DNA of 64,000 nt. Origin: a bacterium. GTDB lineage: Bacteria > Hinthialibacterota > Hinthialibacteria > OLB16. The DNA lies in assembly GCA_022072055.1 (NCBI GenBank), contig JAJVIK010000008.1, forward strand, positions 62,001-126,000, read 5' to 3'. A program made the position numbers and the translations under genes. The notes under the pieces were generated by a model. That model saw nothing but the letters and a program-made list of their open reading frames with translations, had not been told where the DNA came from and ran no database searches. Below are positions 35,662 to 44,083 of this stretch, piece by piece. Each line of letters starts with the position of its first letter. Position 1 is the first letter of the stretch.

Positions 35662-36570
35662 TTAGGTTAACTCGGAACCGGTGATTCTACGATAGGCTTC
35701 AAGATACCGCTCGCGGGTGTTCGAGACCACCTCTTCCGGCAATTCGGGCGCGGGGGGGGTCCGGTTCCACTGAATTGAGTCCAGCCAATCCCGGAGATAT
35801 TGCTTGTCCAGATTGACCACCGACTGGCCAGGCTTGTAGTCCTCCACCAGGCAGTAACGCGAACTGTCGGGAGTGAGAAGTTCGTCAATCAGCACAATCT
35901 CGCTGTTCAGTCGGCCAAATTCAAACTTGGTGTCAAAGAGGATCACCCCGCGCTCGCGCGCGATTCGGGCCGCCTCGCGGTAAACTTCCAGAGTGAAGTC
36001 CCGGATCTTGGCCGCGGCGGTCTCGCCGATCATCTCGACTGTTTGCTCGTAGGTGATGTTCTCATCGTGACCCACCTCGGCCTTGGTGGCGGGTGTGTAG
36101 ATCGGGCCGGCTGGGATTTCCTGGCTTTCAACAAGCCCTTCCGGCAGGGGGACTCCGCAGACAGTTCGGGACTTGACGTACTCCTTCCATCCCGACCCCG
36201 CGAGATGGCCGCGCGCCACGCACTCCACCGGGAGGGGCTGGGTTTTGCGGACCACCATCGAGCGTGGGAGGAGTTCGGCCTTGCGGTGGGCGATGGCCGC
36301 CGGCCATTCGGCCGCCTCGTCCGCCACCAGGTGATTGGGCACCCGTAACCGGAAATGCTCGAACCACCAGCGCGACATGGCGGTCAGGATCCGCCCTTTG
36401 TCCGGCACCGGGGTGGGCATGATCACATCAAACGCCGAGATGCGGTCGGTGGCGACAAACAGGAGCTTGTCGCCCAGGTCATAGACATCCCGCACCTTCC
36501 CGCGCTTGAGGAGCGGGATTTCCGGGATGTTCGACTCAAGAATACCGGTTGAACGTGCGGCCTCTGTCAT
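35662..36570 (-). CDS. purC: SAICAR synthetase
   Basis: PurC ligates aspartate to CAIR with ATP. ATG 36570 (MTEAARSTG) has GGAGGAG eight bases upstream; the 25 upstream in-frame codons are rejected for lack of any signal. The 302-residue length is that of the longer, yeast-like form rather than the 237-residue E. coli form. Motifs: LLKRGKVRDVYDLG, ATDRISAFDV, VECVARGHLAGSGWKEY and LFDTKFEFGR. It begins 5 bases after the purB stop, so the two are co-translated. Confidence 0.96.
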   Translation of the reverse strand: MTEAARSTGILESNIPEIPLLKRGKVRDVYDLGDKLLFVATDRISAFDVIMPTPVPDKGRILTAMSRWWFEHFRLRVPNHLVADEAAEWPAAIAHRKAELLPRSMVVRKTQPLPVECVARGHLAGSGWKEYVKSRTVCGVPLPEGLVESQEIPAGPIYTPATKAEVGHDENITYEQTVEMIGETAAAKIRDFTLEVYREAARIARERGVILFDTKFEFGRLNSEIVLIDELLTPDSSRYCLVEDYKPGQSVVNLDKQYLRDWLDSIQWNRTPPAPELPEEVVSNTRERYLEAYRRITGSELT

Positions 36571-36575
36571 TTCAC

Positions 36576-37874
36576 TTACTCCTCCAGTCCCGCCCGTTGG
36601 AACAGGTGGGTCACGCTCTTGAAATAAAAATCCTGGCTGAAGCACTCCTTGAGTTTCGCCGGGGGCACACAGCGCTTCACCTCCGGATTCTTGCGGATCA
36701 GCTCGCGGAAATCGACCTTTTCTCTCCAGGCCCGCATCGCGGATTCCTGGACAATCTTGTACGCCTTCTCGCGAACGAGGCCGCTGTCGGTGAGCGCGAG
36801 CAGCACGCGCTGGGAGTAGATCAGCCCCAGCGTCTTGTCGATGTTGGCCTGCATGTTCCCCGGATACACCAGGAGTTTCTCGACGAGCTGCGTGGTCTTG
36901 GCCAGCATGTAATCGAGCAAGATGCAGGAGTCGGGCAGGATGACCCGTTCAACCGAGGAATGAGTGATGTCCCGCTCGTGCCAGAGCGCCACGTTCTCCA
37001 GCGCGGCGAGCGAGTTGGCGCGCACCACGCGAGCCAGCCCGGTCATCTGCTCGGCGGTGACCGGATTGCGCTTATGGGGCATCGCCGAGGAGCCCTTCTG
37101 ATGGACATCGAAAAACTCCTCCGCCTCCAGAATCTCGGTCCGCTGGAGGTTGCGAATCTCGGTGGTGATCTTTTCGATCGTGGCGGCGACCGTGGCAAGG
37201 GTTGTCAGGAGGAAAGCGTGACGGTCCCGCTGGATGACCTGCGTGCTGACCGGGTCAACGCCAAGCCCGAGGAGCGCCAAGGCCTCCTCCTCGATCGAAG
37301 GCGGAAGGTGCGAGCAGGTCCCAACCGCCCCACTGATCTGGCCGACCGATATGTGCCTTCGGGCAAGTTCGAGCCGCTCCAGGGCGCGCCCCATCTCGCA
37401 ATACCACACCGCGAGCTTGAGCCCGAAGGTGGTCGGCTCCGCGTGCACGCCATGCGACCGCCCGATGCAGGGGGTAAACTTGTGCAAGCGGGCCTGATGG
37501 CCGATTGCCGCTCGAAGCCGCTCGGCGCCGGCGATGAGCAAGTCCGACGCTTCTTTGAGCGCAAGGGCCAGCGCGGTGTCGAGCACATCGCTGGAGGTCA
37601 TCCCGACATGGATATGGCGCGATGCGGGTCCCACCTTTTCCGCCACCGAGGTGAGAAACGCAATCACATCGTGCTTGACTTCCGCCTCGATCTCGGCGAT
37701 TCGCCTGGAGGAAAAAGAGGCCTTCTTGCGGATCTGATCCCAATCTTGCGGCGGGATCTCCCCTCGTCGGAACCTGGCCTCACAAACCGCGAGCTCCACG
37801 CGAAGCCAGGTCTTGAACTTGTGCTCGTCCGTCCAGAGCTTCGCCATCTCCGGACGGCTGTACCTTGGAATCAT
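36576..37874 (-). CDS. purB: adenylosuccinate lyase
   Basis: PurB cleaves SAICAR to AICAR and adenylosuccinate to AMP, each releasing fumarate. The 432-residue protein has the fumarase-superfamily signature GSSAMPHKRNPVTAEQ with the catalytic Ser, plus HVGMTSSDVLDTALAL and the GRSHGVHAEPTTFG active-site His. It is first in the operon, 70-odd bases below a good promoter, with GGTGGG a little upstream of ATG 37874. A TPR-RDD gene diverges from it. Confidence 0.96.
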   Translation of the reverse strand: MIPRYSRPEMAKLWTDEHKFKTWLRVELAVCEARFRRGEIPPQDWDQIRKKASFSSRRIAEIEAEVKHDVIAFLTSVAEKVGPASRHIHVGMTSSDVLDTALALALKEASDLLIAGAERLRAAIGHQARLHKFTPCIGRSHGVHAEPTTFGLKLAVWYCEMGRALERLELARRHISVGQISGAVGTCSHLPPSIEEEALALLGLGVDPVSTQVIQRDRHAFLLTTLATVAATIEKITTEIRNLQRTEILEAEEFFDVHQKGSSAMPHKRNPVTAEQMTGLARVVRANSLAALENVALWHERDITHSSVERVILPDSCILLDYMLAKTTQLVEKLLVYPGNMQANIDKTLGLIYSQRVLLALTDSGLVREKAYKIVQESAMRAWREKVDFRELIRKNPEVKRCVPPAKLKECFSQDFYFKSVTHLFQRAGLEE

Positions 37875-37952
37875 CCCCTAGCCCACCTGCAGTCAATATC
37901 AGGACCCGCTTCACGTCACGCGTTCCCCTCAGAACACGAAGCGGGAGGCTGT

Positions 37953-37980
37953 ACTTTAGAGTCGGTCCCCCGATTGTCAA
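37953..37980 (-). promoter_or_regulatory. promoter of the purBCFM operon
   Basis: Minus strand: perfect TTGACA (37980-37975), 16-base spacer, TAAAGT (37958-37953). Transcription would start near 37946, about 70 bases before purB. I see no clear PurR operator. Confidence 0.55.
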
Positions 37981-38021
37981 CCGGAAGTGAGAACGCCCGG
38001 AATCGAATCCGGATGACCTTC

Positions 38022-38050
38022 TTGGAAGCCCGGTTCCTGTCGGGTACAGT
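38022..38050 (+). promoter_or_regulatory. possible promoter giving a near-leaderless TPR-RDD mRNA
   Basis: TTGGAA (38022-38027) and TACAGT (38045-38050) are 17 bases apart. The start point would be near 38057, only four bases before ATG 38061, which has no SD. Both boxes match at four of six positions. Confidence 0.35.
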
Positions 38051-38060
38051 TCCTCGCGCA

Positions 38061-39032
38061 ATGCCCTCCGAGTCTCCCCGCGAACTTCTTCAAACCGCGC
38101 TGGCGCTGGCCCGGGAGGGGGACTATCCCGCCGCGCGGGAGCGCCTGCTCGTTCTTTCGCGCGAGATTCCCGATTTCCCCGATGTGCATTTCTACCTGGG
38201 ATTGGTGTTGGACCAGTCCGGCGATTCTGTTTCGGCGCGGGCCGCGTTCGAGCAATGCCTGGCGCTCGACCCCTTCCACGATGAAGCGCGCCGTCACCTC
38301 CGGGAATTGCCCGCGCCCGACGCCGCTACGGGAACATTTGCGCCGCCCCTCGCGGCTTCCCTCGGGCGGGCCACGGTCTCACCCCCTCCCCCTCCCCCTC
38401 CCCAGGATGCCGGGTCCGTCGGGATGGAACCGCCTTTTGAGCGCTACCGGGTCCGCCCGGCGGGTTTCTGGATCCGAACAGTCGCCGTGTTGGTGGACCT
38501 GATCCTACTCTCTTTCGCGGTGGGACCCTTTGTGATGGTGGCGATGGCCCCCTTCGAGTCTTCCCTCGTCGAGATCGCGCCCATGGATCCCGAGGAGCTG
38601 ATGGAGCTGGTCCTGCAGGGCGACGAAGAGATCCTTTGGGCGCTCTTGCTGGCCTTCCTGGTGGAGACCACGGTGGTTTTTCTTCTCCACTCCTTGGCCT
38701 TTTCCTTCTACCATTATGTCAGCGGCCAAACTCCCGGAAAGCGGATCGTGGGGGTGCGCGTGGTCGATCAGGGAACGCTTGGGTACCTTTCACTGGGCCA
38801 GTCCGTGGGCCGTTACGCCGGATCCCAGATCAGCGGCTGCCTGTGCGGGGTGGGCTATCTGATGGCCGCCTTCAACCCGGAGAAGAAGGCGCTGCACGAC
38901 TACATCGCGGGGACTCGGGTGGTCTATTCGGAGCCCGTGCCGATGTCCGCGCTTGAGATGGGAGCGACCGCGCTCCTAGCGCTCATCGCCCTGGGTTATG
39001 CCCTGCTGAGGCTCCTGGATTTGCTGCTCTAA
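38061..39032 (+). CDS. TPR repeat and RDD-family membrane protein
   Basis: The 323-residue protein has one or two TPR-like units (residues 5-80, with GDYPAARERL and FYLGLVLDQSGDSVSARAAF in family style), then a Pro-rich linker encoded by a CCCCCT-repeat tract (38383-38402), then an RDD domain: RPAGFWIRTVAVLVDLILL, a second membrane segment, and GQTPGKRIVGVRVVD before SLGQSVGRY. RDD proteins are membrane proteins of mostly unknown role, sometimes ion or solute transporters. A last hydrophobic segment ends the protein. The frame is open far upstream, antisense to purB, but ATG 38061 fits the divergent layout. Confidence 0.85.
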   Translation: MPSESPRELLQTALALAREGDYPAARERLLVLSREIPDFPDVHFYLGLVLDQSGDSVSARAAFEQCLALDPFHDEARRHLRELPAPDAATGTFAPPLAASLGRATVSPPPPPPPQDAGSVGMEPPFERYRVRPAGFWIRTVAVLVDLILLSFAVGPFVMVAMAPFESSLVEIAPMDPEELMELVLQGDEEILWALLLAFLVETTVVFLLHSLAFSFYHYVSGQTPGKRIVGVRVVDQGTLGYLSLGQSVGRYAGSQISGCLCGVGYLMAAFNPEKKALHDYIAGTRVVYSEPVPMSALEMGATALLALIALGYALLRLLDLLL

Positions 39033-39062
39033 CGCGGGTTTCCGTTGGCTGTAGCACCTGGA

Positions 39063-39084
39063 GGGACACGCGCTGTCGTGTCCC
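39063..39084 (+). terminator. 8-bp hairpin after the TPR-RDD gene
   Basis: GGGACACG (39063-39070) pairs with CGTGTCCC (39077-39084) around CGCTGT, 30 bases past the stop. The G-rich GGGACA...TGTCCC form resembles the palindromes at 33107 and 47440, so it may be another dispersed element. Confidence 0.45.
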
Positions 39085-39154
39085 GGCGCGAGGGACCGCG
39101 CCTCTCCAAGAACAAACGCCGCATCCAAACGAGAAGGGATCTAACGGAGTCTTC

Positions 39155-39625
39155 TTACACCTCGCCCGTTTGGTCATCCATCAGCGAGAAGTAGCGGCGC
39201 ACCGTGCCCCGGTTCAGCCCCAGGCGCTTCGCGGTTTGACGGATCGATTCACCGCGGCGGAAGCTCTCCTGAAGAGTCTCGACCACCTCTTCCGGCAGGC
39301 GACTCTTGAAAAACACCCCGCATCGCCGTGATGAAAAGGTCCGCGAACAGGTCTTGCATCGCAGAATGTCTCCCCGGCTTCCACCATAGTGCTGATGCAC
39401 CACCACCTTGCACCCTCCGGCATGCGCGAATTCGGCGCAATCCGGGAACGGAGAGATGCCCTCCTCCAAGGGGGGGAATGGGCAAGCCTTCTTCTTGGGG
39501 AGCATCAGCGGGGGCGGCTCCACCATCTTCAGCGGATTTGTCCGGACCCGTGGGGGCCGATAGTCAAACGCGGATTCCCCGTCCGGGTCGGGCAAGACGA
39601 AAGCGAATTGAGAGGAAGGGGGCAT
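39155..39625 (-). CDS. zinc-ribbon plus helix-turn-helix protein (InsA/transposase-N-like)
   Basis: The 156-residue protein has Cys48, 63, 72, 90, 93 and 102; C90-KT-C93 within LRCKTCSRTFSSRRCG is the ribbon found in IS1-type InsA and related regulators. Residues 112-148 form a resolvase-like HTH (SIRQTAKRLGLNRGTVRRYF). ATG 39625 has AAAGGAA about 11 bases upstream. No catalytic transposase domain, terminal repeats or target duplication are visible, so this is more likely a small DNA-binding regulator, or a domesticated transposase remnant, than an active element. Confidence 0.75.
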   Translation of the reverse strand: MPPSSQFAFVLPDPDGESAFDYRPPRVRTNPLKMVEPPPLMLPKKKACPFPPLEEGISPFPDCAEFAHAGGCKVVVHQHYGGSRGDILRCKTCSRTFSSRRCGVFFKSRLPEEVVETLQESFRRGESIRQTAKRLGLNRGTVRRYFSLMDDQTGEV

Positions 39626-39872
39626 GGCTCGCCGGTTCCTTTCTTCAGAGCGTAACCCCCCGCTCGGAGGGGAGGTCCACGCCGCTGAACCCTGGTTTCC
39701 CCATCCAGGAGAATCAGGTTTTTTGCCAACATGTCCGCCGCGCTCGACCTAATTCGTAACCGGAACGATTCAAGGAGGTTATGGAACGCGAGGAGAGGAA
39801 ATATGCTTCTAGAAGGGGGGTTTTAAGGCGGTGACCTTTGAGCTTCTTGGAACGATCGAGGTCGGTGCTTGT

Positions 39873-41033
39873 TCAGTTTTCAACAAGCGCGGTTCGATAG
39901 GCCTTCTCCAGGCTATCCACAACCGCCGGCCAAGTGAACGCCTCGGCGAAGCGGGTGCGGGCGAGTCTCCCAAGACGGGATGCGAGCGACGGGTCATCCA
40001 GGACTTGACGGAGTGCGCTCCTCCAATTCTCAGCGGCAAGACCTTCCACCAGGACTCCGCCATCGCCCAACAGAAACGGGACCTCGCCCACCGAGGAAGC
40101 CACGATCGGAAGACCATGCGCCATGGCCTCGACCACCACCAAGGGGGACTTGCAGCGGCTCATGAGGTCATCCCCCAGCGGAAACAGGAACAGCGAGGCG
40201 TTTGCGAGGATGGCATGGACCTCCTCGCGCGCAACATACCCGGTGAATAGGGAGCGGTTTCCCAATCCGAGGCGCTCGGATTCCACTTCCAGGGCGCGGC
40301 GCGAGCTTCCATCCCCAACCACCAAAAGGATCAGGTCGGGCGAGTCCTTGGCCGCCTCCGCGACCCCCGCGAGAACCGAGACCGGGAAATCCTCGGACTC
40401 CAGTTGACCCACCAAGACCACGGCCCGATGGCCGCGCAATCGCTCCCTCCAGCGCTTCAGGGACTCAGGGACCTCCGGGGGCTGCACAGAACCCACCGGA
40501 CCCTCGAAAACTCGCTCCCCGGGAAAGCCCCACCGCAGGCACATCTCGCGGATGGCCGCGCTTGCCACGGTGACCGTGTCCACCCACTCCAGGATCTCGC
40601 GTTCCCAGAACGCAACCAGGCTTCCAGCCGCCTTTGAGCCGGTCAGCCGGAACGCGACTCCCTCCGGCCCACCCTCCAGATCATCCCAGTCGTAGTGGAG
40701 CGGACGAGGCTCATGTCGCAAGGCATGGAGCAAGGGAAGGGCCGTGTCCGGGTATGGCTTCCAGAGATGCACCAGGTCCGAATCGCGGAGCCGCTCGCGG
40801 AGCTTTCCGAAGTTCCCCGGCATGGCCACCGCGCGACGGTCGAGGTTCAGGACTTCGACCCCGCGGGGCGCATCCGGGCGCAGGATGGGGAGCCTCGCGC
40901 GCCGTTCCGGGTGCGGGTAATTCACCAGGGTGACCGCATGACCCCGCCGATGGAGTTCCTCGGCCTGGCGCCAGATCCGTTCGGCGCAGCCCACATTGGC
41001 GATGTCAAAACGCTGAACCATCAGGATCTTCAT
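39873..41033 (-). CDS. GT4-family (GT-B fold) glycosyltransferase
   Basis: The 386-residue cytoplasmic protein has the two-Rossmann GT-B plan. The N-terminal half shows ILMVQRFDIANVGCAERIW (acceptor side); the C-terminal half has VVLVGQLESEDFP, LLVVGDGSSRRALE and the donor-binding ex7e-type segment SPLVVVEAMAHGLPIVASS. Such enzymes transfer a sugar from a nucleotide donor to a lipid or glycan, usually for surface polysaccharide or protein glycosylation. ATG 41033 (MKILMVQRF) is the natural start though its SD is poor. It diverges from the GspG-tailed gene and is near two GT-C genes. Confidence 0.9.
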   Translation of the reverse strand: MKILMVQRFDIANVGCAERIWRQAEELHRRGHAVTLVNYPHPERRARLPILRPDAPRGVEVLNLDRRAVAMPGNFGKLRERLRDSDLVHLWKPYPDTALPLLHALRHEPRPLHYDWDDLEGGPEGVAFRLTGSKAAGSLVAFWEREILEWVDTVTVASAAIREMCLRWGFPGERVFEGPVGSVQPPEVPESLKRWRERLRGHRAVVLVGQLESEDFPVSVLAGVAEAAKDSPDLILLVVGDGSSRRALEVESERLGLGNRSLFTGYVAREEVHAILANASLFLFPLGDDLMSRCKSPLVVVEAMAHGLPIVASSVGEVPFLLGDGGVLVEGLAAENWRSALRQVLDDPSLASRLGRLARTRFAEAFTWPAVVDSLEKAYRTALVEN

Positions 41034-41149
41034 CGCGGCAGGATAGGGAAGCCCGGGATCGCCTGGCAAGGTGATTTTCCAAGCCTTTGGGAGTATCCTT
41101 CAATCGCTATCGTGATAAATTGGGAAACGAGTGGGAAGTGGCTTGAACA

Positions 41150-42481
41150 ATGATGAAAAGAATCCTCGGAAACGGACTGGCTTTTGTGCTCCTGTGCATC
41201 GGGGGCGCCTCGGGGGAGGTGGTGCATCTCAAGAGCGGAGACACCATCGAGGGGGAGATCCTCGACCAAAGCGAAAAGGCGGTCTCGGTCCGTCTGCCGA
41301 AGGGCATTACGGTCAGCATCGCGCGCGAGGATATCGAGTCGATCGAAAAGGAGGCTCCTCCCCTTGAGACCAACGAGGCGCCGGGAACCGAGGTGGAGGG
41401 TTCGATCGGGTTTTCTTTGGGAGAAGGGGAGCCGACCCCGACCCCCCTTCCGATTGTCCCGATTTCGATCAGGTTCAAACGGGTCGAGTTCACCAAGAAG
41501 GATCGCGCCATCATTTCCGGGGGCGCGGTGTCGGAGGCCAGCGACGAGGCGGCGAGCTATCCGGACTCGAGTAGAGAGATCGCCGGGTTGGGGGATGAGT
41601 ATGGGACGGCGCGGAGCTACGCGGACGGCAACAAGTATCGCCCCTTCCGCGGAACCTGGCTCGCGCTTCGCGGAAACCAACGGCTGTATGTCGGCGACAC
41701 CCTCAATCCGCTCGCGGGTCCGGTGGAGCTACTCCAAAAGGACAAGGCCAAGGTGGGGCTTTACCAGGGTGGCATGGCTCACCTTCGTTTGAACGGAGTT
41801 TTCGTGGAGCGTGGGCGAACCTGGGTGGAGAACCGGGGCGAGTATCCCTTCGTGGTCGATCTGCTCAGCGTTCATATCACCTTGTTCACGGGGTTATTGC
41901 AGATTGAGTTTCTTCGCTCGGGAGTGAAGATTGTGCTTCTCGAAGGCCAGGGCCAAATCCTCAAGGAGCCTGAGCATGATGTTTTGCTGGAGCGAGTCCA
42001 CGCGCCCGCCTCCCTGCTGATCGGGTCGGATCGGCGAGTGGTCAAGCAGGACACCCCGGTCGAAACCGCGCGCAAGGAGTGGGAGAAATGGAACGCGGCG
42101 ATGGCGGCCGCGGAGAAGGAATCGGCGGCGGCGTTCGCCGGTGGGGACCCGCAACGCTCCGCGCAGATCGCGCAGCTTGAGCGCCTGGCCCAGGCGATTC
42201 AGGATTTTCATGTGGATCTGGGACATTTTCCACGCGAGGAGCCGCCATTCTTCAAGGATTTGGTTGAGAACAATGGCGAAACCGGCTGGCGAGGGCCTTA
42301 TCTGGTGGGAGCCGATTTGCCCCTTAAGGATGTCTGGGACGCGCCGATTCGATATCGGCTGAAACCCGATCCCAAGGGCAATGGAATCGCCGCTGAGATC
42401 CTTTCCACGGGACCGGACAAAAAATCCCAGGATGGGGATGGGGATGATATCGGTTTCCTGGTGGAAGGCCCTCGACAGTGA
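41150..42481 (+). CDS. secreted protein with an LSm/SH3-like N-terminus and a GspG-like C-terminal domain
   Basis: The 443-residue protein has a signal peptide (MMKRILGNGLAFVLLCIGGASG) and no prepilin site. Residues 23-68 (VVHLKSGDTIEGEILDQ..) look like a small beta-barrel. The middle (about 185-270) resembles FecR-type beta repeats. From about residue 335 comes a pseudopilin-like domain: LERLAQAIQDFHVDLGHFP, a WRGPYL segment, DVWDAPIRYR and STGPDKKSQDGDGDD, the layout of GspG major pseudopilins including the Ca-site end. A GspG body without its assembly helix is unusual. Two starts (41150, 41153) follow GGGAAGTGG. Confidence 0.8.
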   Translation: MMKRILGNGLAFVLLCIGGASGEVVHLKSGDTIEGEILDQSEKAVSVRLPKGITVSIAREDIESIEKEAPPLETNEAPGTEVEGSIGFSLGEGEPTPTPLPIVPISIRFKRVEFTKKDRAIISGGAVSEASDEAASYPDSSREIAGLGDEYGTARSYADGNKYRPFRGTWLALRGNQRLYVGDTLNPLAGPVELLQKDKAKVGLYQGGMAHLRLNGVFVERGRTWVENRGEYPFVVDLLSVHITLFTGLLQIEFLRSGVKIVLLEGQGQILKEPEHDVLLERVHAPASLLIGSDRRVVKQDTPVETARKEWEKWNAAMAAAEKESAAAFAGGDPQRSAQIAQLERLAQAIQDFHVDLGHFPREEPPFFKDLVENNGETGWRGPYLVGADLPLKDVWDAPIRYRLKPDPKGNGIAAEILSTGPDKKSQDGDGDDIGFLVEGPRQ

Positions 42482-42532
42482 ATCCGGCGGACATTCGGCT
42501 CCGCTGTTAGACTCTTGAACCCGAGTTGAGCG

Positions 42533-44077
42533 GTGATCCCAGAACTCCCCCGAACCCCGGACCGCTCGCGCGGAGTTGAGCGCGGGGTCCACACGGCCCT
42601 AGTCGCCGCGCTGGTCTTCTTCAGCGGGGTGTTTCTCTATCACGCGCTCCGGATCGTGGCGTACCCCTACACGGTGGATTTCGGCGAGGGTTACCTCCTC
42701 AACCACGCGGGAGAGCTTGCGGATCTCCGAAACCCATACCGTTCGCTGGATTCACCTCCCTGGCTGGTGGCCAACTACCCGCCGGTCTTCCCGCTGCTTA
42801 CCGCCGTGGGGGTCAAAGCCTTCGGTTTCCAATTCCATTTCGGAAGGGCGCTTTCCCTGCTCGGGGTCCTCACCACCGGATTCTGCCTGTATCGGATGAC
42901 CCGTTTCCAAACCGAGGACCGTTTCGCCGCGATCGTGGCGGGACTGATGTGGCTGACCGCCTATCCCATTTACAACTGGGGGACCCACCACCGAGTCGAT
43001 TCCGTGGGGATCGCGTTTGAGGCGCTGGGCCTCTTATTCCTGTTGAGGCGCGATCACCCCCGCATCGCCACGCTCTTCTTTCTGCTCGCGCTCTACACCC
43101 GCCAGACCCTGTGGGTCGGACCGCTCGCGGGGTACTGTTACCTCCGGCGGGTCGAGGGCGCGCGCGCCGCCGCCAGATGGTTCGGGGAGCTGCTCTTGAT
43201 CGGGGGGGCGATCTTCCTCCTGCTCACGCTCGCCACCGGGGGCGAGTTCTATCGCCACCTTGTCTCCTACAATGTCAATCGCTTCTATTGGAAAGATGTG
43301 TGGGTGATGTTTCACAACGCCGTGATGCACTTCATGATGATCCCGATGGCGCTGTTCTTCTGGCATCTCCTGCGCGCCATCGGCACGGGACGCTGGGACC
43401 TTGCCGCTCTTTGCGTTCCCTTTGCCTTCGGCACATTCCTGCTCGTGGGCAAGGTCGGTTCGGCCACAAATTACCTCTTTGAAATGACGATGGTGGCCTG
43501 CTGGGTGACCGGGCTTACCCTGGCCGAGATTCGCCACACCACGCCGACCCTTCACCCGCTGCGTCCGGTTCTCCCGATTCTCCTGACTCTGGGGGCCTCA
43601 TTTCCCACTCACTTGCCCCATTTCTATGGGGAGTGGAAGATCTTTGACTGGGGGGGGACACCGGGGCGGACCTCCGGCGATCTGACCGGAACCTTGGTGA
43701 GTCGACTCAGGCAGATCCCCGAGCCGATCTTCAGCCAGGATGCCGGAGTGGCGCTGCTCTCCGGACACAAGCTGGTGTGGGACCCGTTCATCATGACCCA
43801 GCTCACCCAAGAAGGGCGTTTCGACCCCGAACCGTTCCACAAGATGATCCGCGCCAAGGAATTCAACGCCTTGGTGCTTCCGTTCGACACCGGACTAGGG
43901 CCGAACGCCTGGAAGGACACCGGCTGGTGGAGCCAATTCACCGAAGAGGTCGCTGCGGAAATCGACAAGGCCTATCGGGCGATCCCGGCCTCCCCCTATG
44001 ATCCCAGAACCCAGGACCCCCGCCTGCGGGGATATTTTTCCCCCTTTGGGACCAATTACTTGTATCTCAAGCGTTGA
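42533..44077 (+). CDS. GT-C-type polytopic glycosyltransferase-like membrane protein
   Basis: The 514-residue protein has about ten membrane segments and, in the first periplasmic loop, Asp49 and Glu52 (TVDFGEGYL), the acidic pair at the place where GT-C transferases bind metal or polyprenyl-phosphate sugar. Later loops contain NYPPVFPLL and a soluble C-terminus of about 140 residues. It probably moves mannose-like sugars from polyprenyl phosphate donors to periplasmic acceptors. The start is GTG 42533 with only weak upstream complementarity. It ends six bases before the converging GT87-like gene. Confidence 0.78.
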   Translation: MIPELPRTPDRSRGVERGVHTALVAALVFFSGVFLYHALRIVAYPYTVDFGEGYLLNHAGELADLRNPYRSLDSPPWLVANYPPVFPLLTAVGVKAFGFQFHFGRALSLLGVLTTGFCLYRMTRFQTEDRFAAIVAGLMWLTAYPIYNWGTHHRVDSVGIAFEALGLLFLLRRDHPRIATLFFLLALYTRQTLWVGPLAGYCYLRRVEGARAAARWFGELLLIGGAIFLLLTLATGGEFYRHLVSYNVNRFYWKDVWVMFHNAVMHFMMIPMALFFWHLLRAIGTGRWDLAALCVPFAFGTFLLVGKVGSATNYLFEMTMVACWVTGLTLAEIRHTTPTLHPLRPVLPILLTLGASFPTHLPHFYGEWKIFDWGGTPGRTSGDLTGTLVSRLRQIPEPIFSQDAGVALLSGHKLVWDPFIMTQLTQEGRFDPEPFHKMIRAKEFNALVLPFDTGLGPNAWKDTGWWSQFTEEVAAEIDKAYRAIPASPYDPRTQDPRLRGYFSPFGTNYLYLKR

Positions 44078-44083
44078 GTCCCA

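Noticed and set aside
36549-38060. Upstream extension of the TPR-RDD frame across purB
   Set aside because: The extension is antisense to purB; the TPR region begins at ATG 38061.
38383-38402. CCCCCT repeat tract as a phase-variation switch
   Set aside because: It encodes an in-frame Pro linker in six-base units; gain or loss of a unit would not shift the frame.
39155-39625. Intact insertion sequence around the zinc-ribbon HTH gene
   Set aside because: There is no DDE or other catalytic domain, no terminal inverted repeats and no target duplication.
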